NCBI GenBank assembly: GCA_965602225.1
Contig: CBFCYE010000063.1
Location: forward strand, 1 to 8,757
DNA length: 8,757 bases
Source of the DNA: Tenderia sp965602225
GTDB lineage: Bacteria; Pseudomonadota; Gammaproteobacteria; Tenderiales; Tenderiaceae
Direction: 5' to 3'
The notes beneath the pieces are model-generated. The model was not told the origin of the DNA. It worked only from the letters and a program-made list of their open reading frames with translations, and did not search any database. The position numbers and the translations under genes were made by a program. Shown here one piece after another: positions 6,808 through 8,757 of the stretch (positions are counted from its first letter, which is position 1; each line of letters starts with the position of its first letter).

Positions 6808-8040
6808 ATGAAACAAGCTGTAAATATATTTCAAAAAAGACTCACACCAGCATTGTTGGTGGCATCAGTATTGGCAGGCACAAATATCTCGGTGGCCAGT
6901 GCTGCAAGCCTGACTGAGGCAGTGTCAGCGGGTAAGGCGGGTGTGGATCTGCGCTACCGTTATGAAACTGTTGATCAAACTGGCAATACTGAAACGGCCT
7001 CTGCATCGACCCTGCGTACCCGACTCAACTATGCCACTGGCGACTACGATGATTTCAGTGCTTTTATCGAATTTGATGATGTGACTGCCTTTGGTGATAT
7101 TAAATATAACGACGCGACGGGCCTGGCCACGGCACAAACCAAATATCCAGTTATTGCCGATCCTGAAGGCACCGAGGTAAATCAAGCCAAGCTTATCTAT
7201 AAGGGGATGGAGGAGACAACCGTAACACTGGGTCGTCAGCGAGTGATTCTTGATAATGCCCGTTTTGTTGGCAACGTTGGCTGGCGTCAGAATGAACAGA
7301 CCTATGATGGTCTGACTGTTGCCAATACTTCACTGGCAGATACCAGCATTGTTTATGGCTATGTCAGCAATGTGAATCGTATTTTTGGAGAAGCCTCTAG
7401 CAAGGGTGATATTGATACCAAAACCCATCTGCTGAATGTCTCTTACAGTGGTTTAAAGGCCGGTAAGGTCACGGGTTATGGCTACCTGCTTGATTTGATT
7501 GATAGCCCGGCAGCTTCCAGTTCAACATTGGGCCTGCGTTTTGCCGGTGGCACTGATGTAAGTGAAACTGTGAAGGCACTCTATACCGTTGAGTTCGCAA
7601 CACAGTCGGATTACAAACAAGGTGCGGCAACGATTGATGCTGATTACAGTCTGATTGAGGTTGGTGCCAAGGCGAGTGGTATTACTGCCAAGCTGGGTGT
7701 TGAAACCCTGAGTGGTGATGGCACATATGCTTTCAGCACACCACTGGCAACAGCGCATGCCTTTAATGGTTGGGCCGATAAGTTTCTGGCTACGCCTGCC
7801 GGTGGTTTAGTTGATACCTATGTCAAAGTTGCAGGCAAAGTCTCAGGAGTAAAACTAGTGGGTGTTTATCATGATTATGCCTCTGACACCGGTAGTACAG
7901 ACTACGGCACAGAGCTGGATCTGTTGGCAGCCAAGAAGATTGGCAACTATACCGTGTTAGCTAAATACGCCAGTTACTCGGCCGACAGCTTTGCCACTGA
8001 TACCGACAAACTGTGGTTGATGGGACAGGCTAAATTCTAA
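6808..8040 (+). CDS. Outer-membrane porin, alginate-export-like family, probable nitrate uptake porin
   Basis: Encodes 410 aa. The N-terminus (KRLTPALLVASVLAGTNI then VASA) is a Sec signal peptide with likely cleavage after residue 32. The mature part has alternating, Gly/Tyr/Asp/Thr-rich strands, no Cys, and ends in AKF, the terminal Phe expected of a BAM-assembled beta-barrel. The opening block VDLRYRYETVDQTGN, LRTRLNYATG, and later VNQAKLIYKGMEETTVTLGRQRVILDN are typical of alginate-export-like porins of gammaproteobacteria. Substrate cannot be read from the sequence. Its ANTAR leader and place between nasT and nrtA point to nitrate or nitrite passage across the outer membrane (inference). 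ATG at 6808 was chosen because AAGGAAG lies at a usable distance; the in-frame GTG at 6799 would overlap that site. A strong terminator follows, so it is probably monocistronic. Confidence 0.85.
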   Translation: MKQAVNIFQKRLTPALLVASVLAGTNISVASAASLTEAVSAGKAGVDLRYRYETVDQTGNTETASASTLRTRLNYATGDYDDFSAFIEFDDVTAFGDIKYNDATGLATAQTKYPVIADPEGTEVNQAKLIYKGMEETTVTLGRQRVILDNARFVGNVGWRQNEQTYDGLTVANTSLADTSIVYGYVSNVNRIFGEASSKGDIDTKTHLLNVSYSGLKAGKVTGYGYLLDLIDSPAASSSTLGLRFAGGTDVSETVKALYTVEFATQSDYKQGAATIDADYSLIEVGAKASGITAKLGVETLSGDGTYAFSTPLATAHAFNGWADKFLATPAGGLVDTYVKVAGKVSGVKLVGVYHDYASDTGSTDYGTELDLLAAKKIGNYTVLAKYASYSADSFATDTDKLWLMGQAKF

Positions 8041-8059
8041 ACCGCTTGAACTAAACAAC

Positions 8060-8148
8060 AGGGGCCGCTAGTGAGGCCTCATGTTATGCACAAGGCTAAG
8101 CAGATAGTGTGCATGATTATGAGGCAAACCCTGGCGGCCCCTTTTTTT
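8060..8148 (+). terminator. Strong 89-nt composite terminator after the porin
   Basis: Outer 8-bp GC stem GGGGCCGC (8061-8068) / GCGGCCCC (8134-8141), extendable by A-T, followed by seven T (8142-8148). Inside are two more stems: GCCTCAT (8076-8082) / ATGAGGC (8119-8125) and ATGCACA (8086-8092) / TGTGCAT (8108-8114). A 10-bp palindrome TGAGGCCTCA (8072-8081) offers an alternative fold. It starts 20 nt after the porin stop. Confidence 0.88.
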
Positions 8149-8150
8149 GT

Positions 8151-8189
8151 GCGCGAATTTAGTGCTTTGTAGCTGCGTTATAGCAGTGC
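8151..8189. promoter_or_regulatory. Two NtrC-like sites upstream of nrtA
   Basis: GCGC-N7-GTGC (8151-8165) and GCGT-N7-GTGC (8175-8189) each keep the right half and most of the left half of GCAC-N7-GTGC. Their centres are about 122 and 98 bp upstream of the predicted nrtA start and 24 bp apart. They are degenerate, and support comes mainly from position and from similar sites before nasT and the porin. Confidence 0.4.
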
Positions 8190-8253
8190 GTGACTTTAAG
8201 ATAGTGTTAAAAACTGCTCATTAAATAATGACTTATCATCATATTTCGGTTTC

Positions 8254-8269
8254 TGGCACAGCTGTTGCA
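8254..8269 (+). promoter_or_regulatory. Sigma-54 promoter of nrtA
   Basis: TGGCAC-N5-TTGCA matches the sigma-54 consensus at every scored base; GG (8255-8256) and GC (8267-8268) are 10 bp apart. The predicted start is ~8280, giving a 205-nt leader. Confidence 0.88.
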
Positions 8270-8288
8270 ATAGTCTATTCAAGACAAA

Positions 8289-8404
8289 GCCCAACGTAGG
8301 GCAGACTAAACAAAACAACGGTTCGGTGCCAACGGTGGTTACCAACGGGGAACAAGAATTAACAGTCACGGCCAGTGTAGGCCCTGAACAGGACAACGGC
8401 GTCC
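8289..8404 (+). promoter_or_regulatory. ANTAR-responsive leader RNA of nrtA with four A1/G4 hexaloop hairpins
   Basis: H1: GCCC (8289-8292), loop AACGTA, GGGC (8299-8302). H2: GGTGCC (8325-8330), loop AACGGT (8331-8336), GGTTACC (8337-8343) with one bulged T and a G-U pair, extendable by GTT/AAC. H3: GGCC (8370-8373), loop AGTGTA, GGCC (8380-8383), extendable by CA/TG past a C-C mismatch. H4: GGAC (8391-8394), loop AACGGC (8395-8400), GTCC (8401-8404). All four loops are six bases with A1 and G4. The usual ANTAR target has two hairpins, so this reads as two tandem motifs (H1-H2 and H3-H4), or one motif plus spare hairpins. The H4 loop and 3' arm form part of the terminator 5' arm, so H4 is the hairpin that excludes termination. 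Confidence 0.8.
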
Positions 8405-8453
8405 ATCTGCAACACACACTAATAAGTGTGTCTGCGGGTGGACGTTTTTTTTT
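8399..8453 (+). terminator. Intrinsic terminator (attenuator) in the nrtA leader
   Basis: The outer stem pairs 8400-8411 with 8433-8444 (12 bp including two G-U pairs), the inner stem ACACACT (8414-8420) pairs with AGTGTGT (8425-8431) around loop AATA. Nine T follow (8445-8453). It ends 31 nt before the nrtA start codon and competes with hairpin H4. Confidence 0.92.
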
Positions 8454-8484
8454 GACTATTAAACACAAATGGAGTGAAGCAATC

Positions 8485-8757
8485 ATGTTAAAGAAACAAA
8501 CAGAGATGAACCCGACGCGCCGAGGTTTTATGAAAAAGGCATCGGCTGCCGTGCTGTCAGCCATGATGGTGATGGGTGGTTCTGTCATCTTGCCAAATAG
8601 TGCAGCCTATGCGGCTGGAGATCTGGAAAAGGAAGATCTAAAAATCGGTTTTATCAAACTGACTGACATGGCGCCCCTGGCAATTGCCTATGAAAAAGGC
8701 TTCTTCGAAGATGAAGGTCTGTATGTAACGCTCGAAGCCCAGGCCAACTGGAAGGTG
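8485..8757 (+). CDS. nrtA: Nitrate ABC transporter substrate-binding protein, NrtA/CmpA family (3' truncated)
   Basis: The first 91 residues are present; the frame runs off the window. A twin-arginine signal TRRGFMKK (residues 11-18) precedes a hydrophobic stretch and a probable cleavage site at AYA (~41-43). No lipobox Cys is seen, so a soluble periplasmic protein is likely. The mature start, with LKIGFIKLTDMAPLAIAYEK followed by GFFEDEGLYVTLE, is characteristic of NrtA/CmpA nitrate or bicarbonate binding proteins. The regulatory context (sigma-54 promoter, ANTAR leader, nasT nearby) favours nitrate. NasS, the cytoplasmic sensor that controls NasT, is a relative of this family, but the export signal argues against this gene being nasS. 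ATG at 8485 has GGAG (8471-8474) 10 nt upstream. Transporter permease and ATPase genes and assimilatory reductases are expected downstream, out of view. Confidence 0.93.
   Translation, partial: MLKKQTEMNPTRRGFMKKASAAVLSAMMVMGGSVILPNSAAYAAGDLEKEDLKIGFIKLTDMAPLAIAYEKGFFEDEGLYVTLEAQANWKV

Noticed and set aside
8233..8246. IHF-like site between the NtrC-like sites and the nrtA promoter
   Set aside because: TATCAT-N4-TTT mismatches the consensus at two informative positions in an AT-rich stretch; too weak to annotate.
8338..8353. Alternative hairpin GTTACC/GGGAAC with loop AACG in the nrtA leader
   Set aside because: It has an internal A-G mismatch and a four-base loop, so it does not fit the ANTAR rule; at most it competes with H2.
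8196..8588. Minus-strand open frame of 130 codons across the nrtA leader and start
   Set aside because: It overlaps the sigma-54 promoter, ANTAR hairpins, terminator and the start of nrtA; the translated sequence resembles no family.

Overview
The window looks like a chromosomal piece of a gammaproteobacterium. The reasons are an Enterobacteria-like yeaG-yeaH-ycgB (prkA/DUF444/spoVR) operon, sigma-54 (-24/-12) promoters, NtrC-like operators, a NasT-type ANTAR regulator, an outer-membrane beta-barrel porin ending in Phe, and a Tat-exported nitrate-binding protein. No mobile element, CRISPR array, tRNA or rRNA is visible.

Layout. Bases 1-513 (+) hold the 3' part of an HxlR-type winged-helix regulator fused to an SCP2-like domain. 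It converges on a three-gene operon on the minus strand: prkA/yeaG (5287-3365), yeaH (3315-2050) and spoVR/ycgB (2053-557). These encode a PrkA-type AAA+/kinase protein, a VWA-domain protein and a SpoVR family protein, a conserved trio linked to starvation and stationary-phase physiology in enterobacteria. A 612-bp intergenic region (5288-5899) separates this operon from divergent genes on the plus strand: nasT (5900-6478), a porin (6808-8040) and the start of nrtA (8485 to the window end).

The plus-strand half reads as a nitrate-acquisition locus with two stacked layers of control. Layer 1 is transcription initiation: -24/-12 elements precede the porin (TGGTAC-N5-TTGCA) and nrtA (TGGCAC-N5-TTGCA, a perfect match), with a weaker one before nasT. 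GCAC-N7-GTGC-like NtrC sites lie upstream of each. Layer 2 is transcription elongation: the porin and nrtA leaders each carry hairpins with hexanucleotide loops having A at position 1 and G at position 4, the RNA signature recognised by ANTAR proteins. In each leader the last such hairpin overlaps the 5' arm of an intrinsic terminator ending in 8-9 T. NasT, encoded next door, is the obvious antiterminator. The expected logic is an AND gate: nitrogen limitation fires the promoters, and nitrate or nitrite frees NasT to let RNA polymerase pass.

The most unusual item is the nrtA leader. It holds four A1/G4 hexaloop hairpins, which reads as two tandem ANTAR dual-hairpin motifs before a single terminator; the porin leader has the usual two. 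Also notable: NasT appears to lack the receiver phospho-acceptor Asp, no nasS sensor gene is in the window, and the porin has its own ANTAR leader and a strong 89-nt terminator separating it from nrtA.
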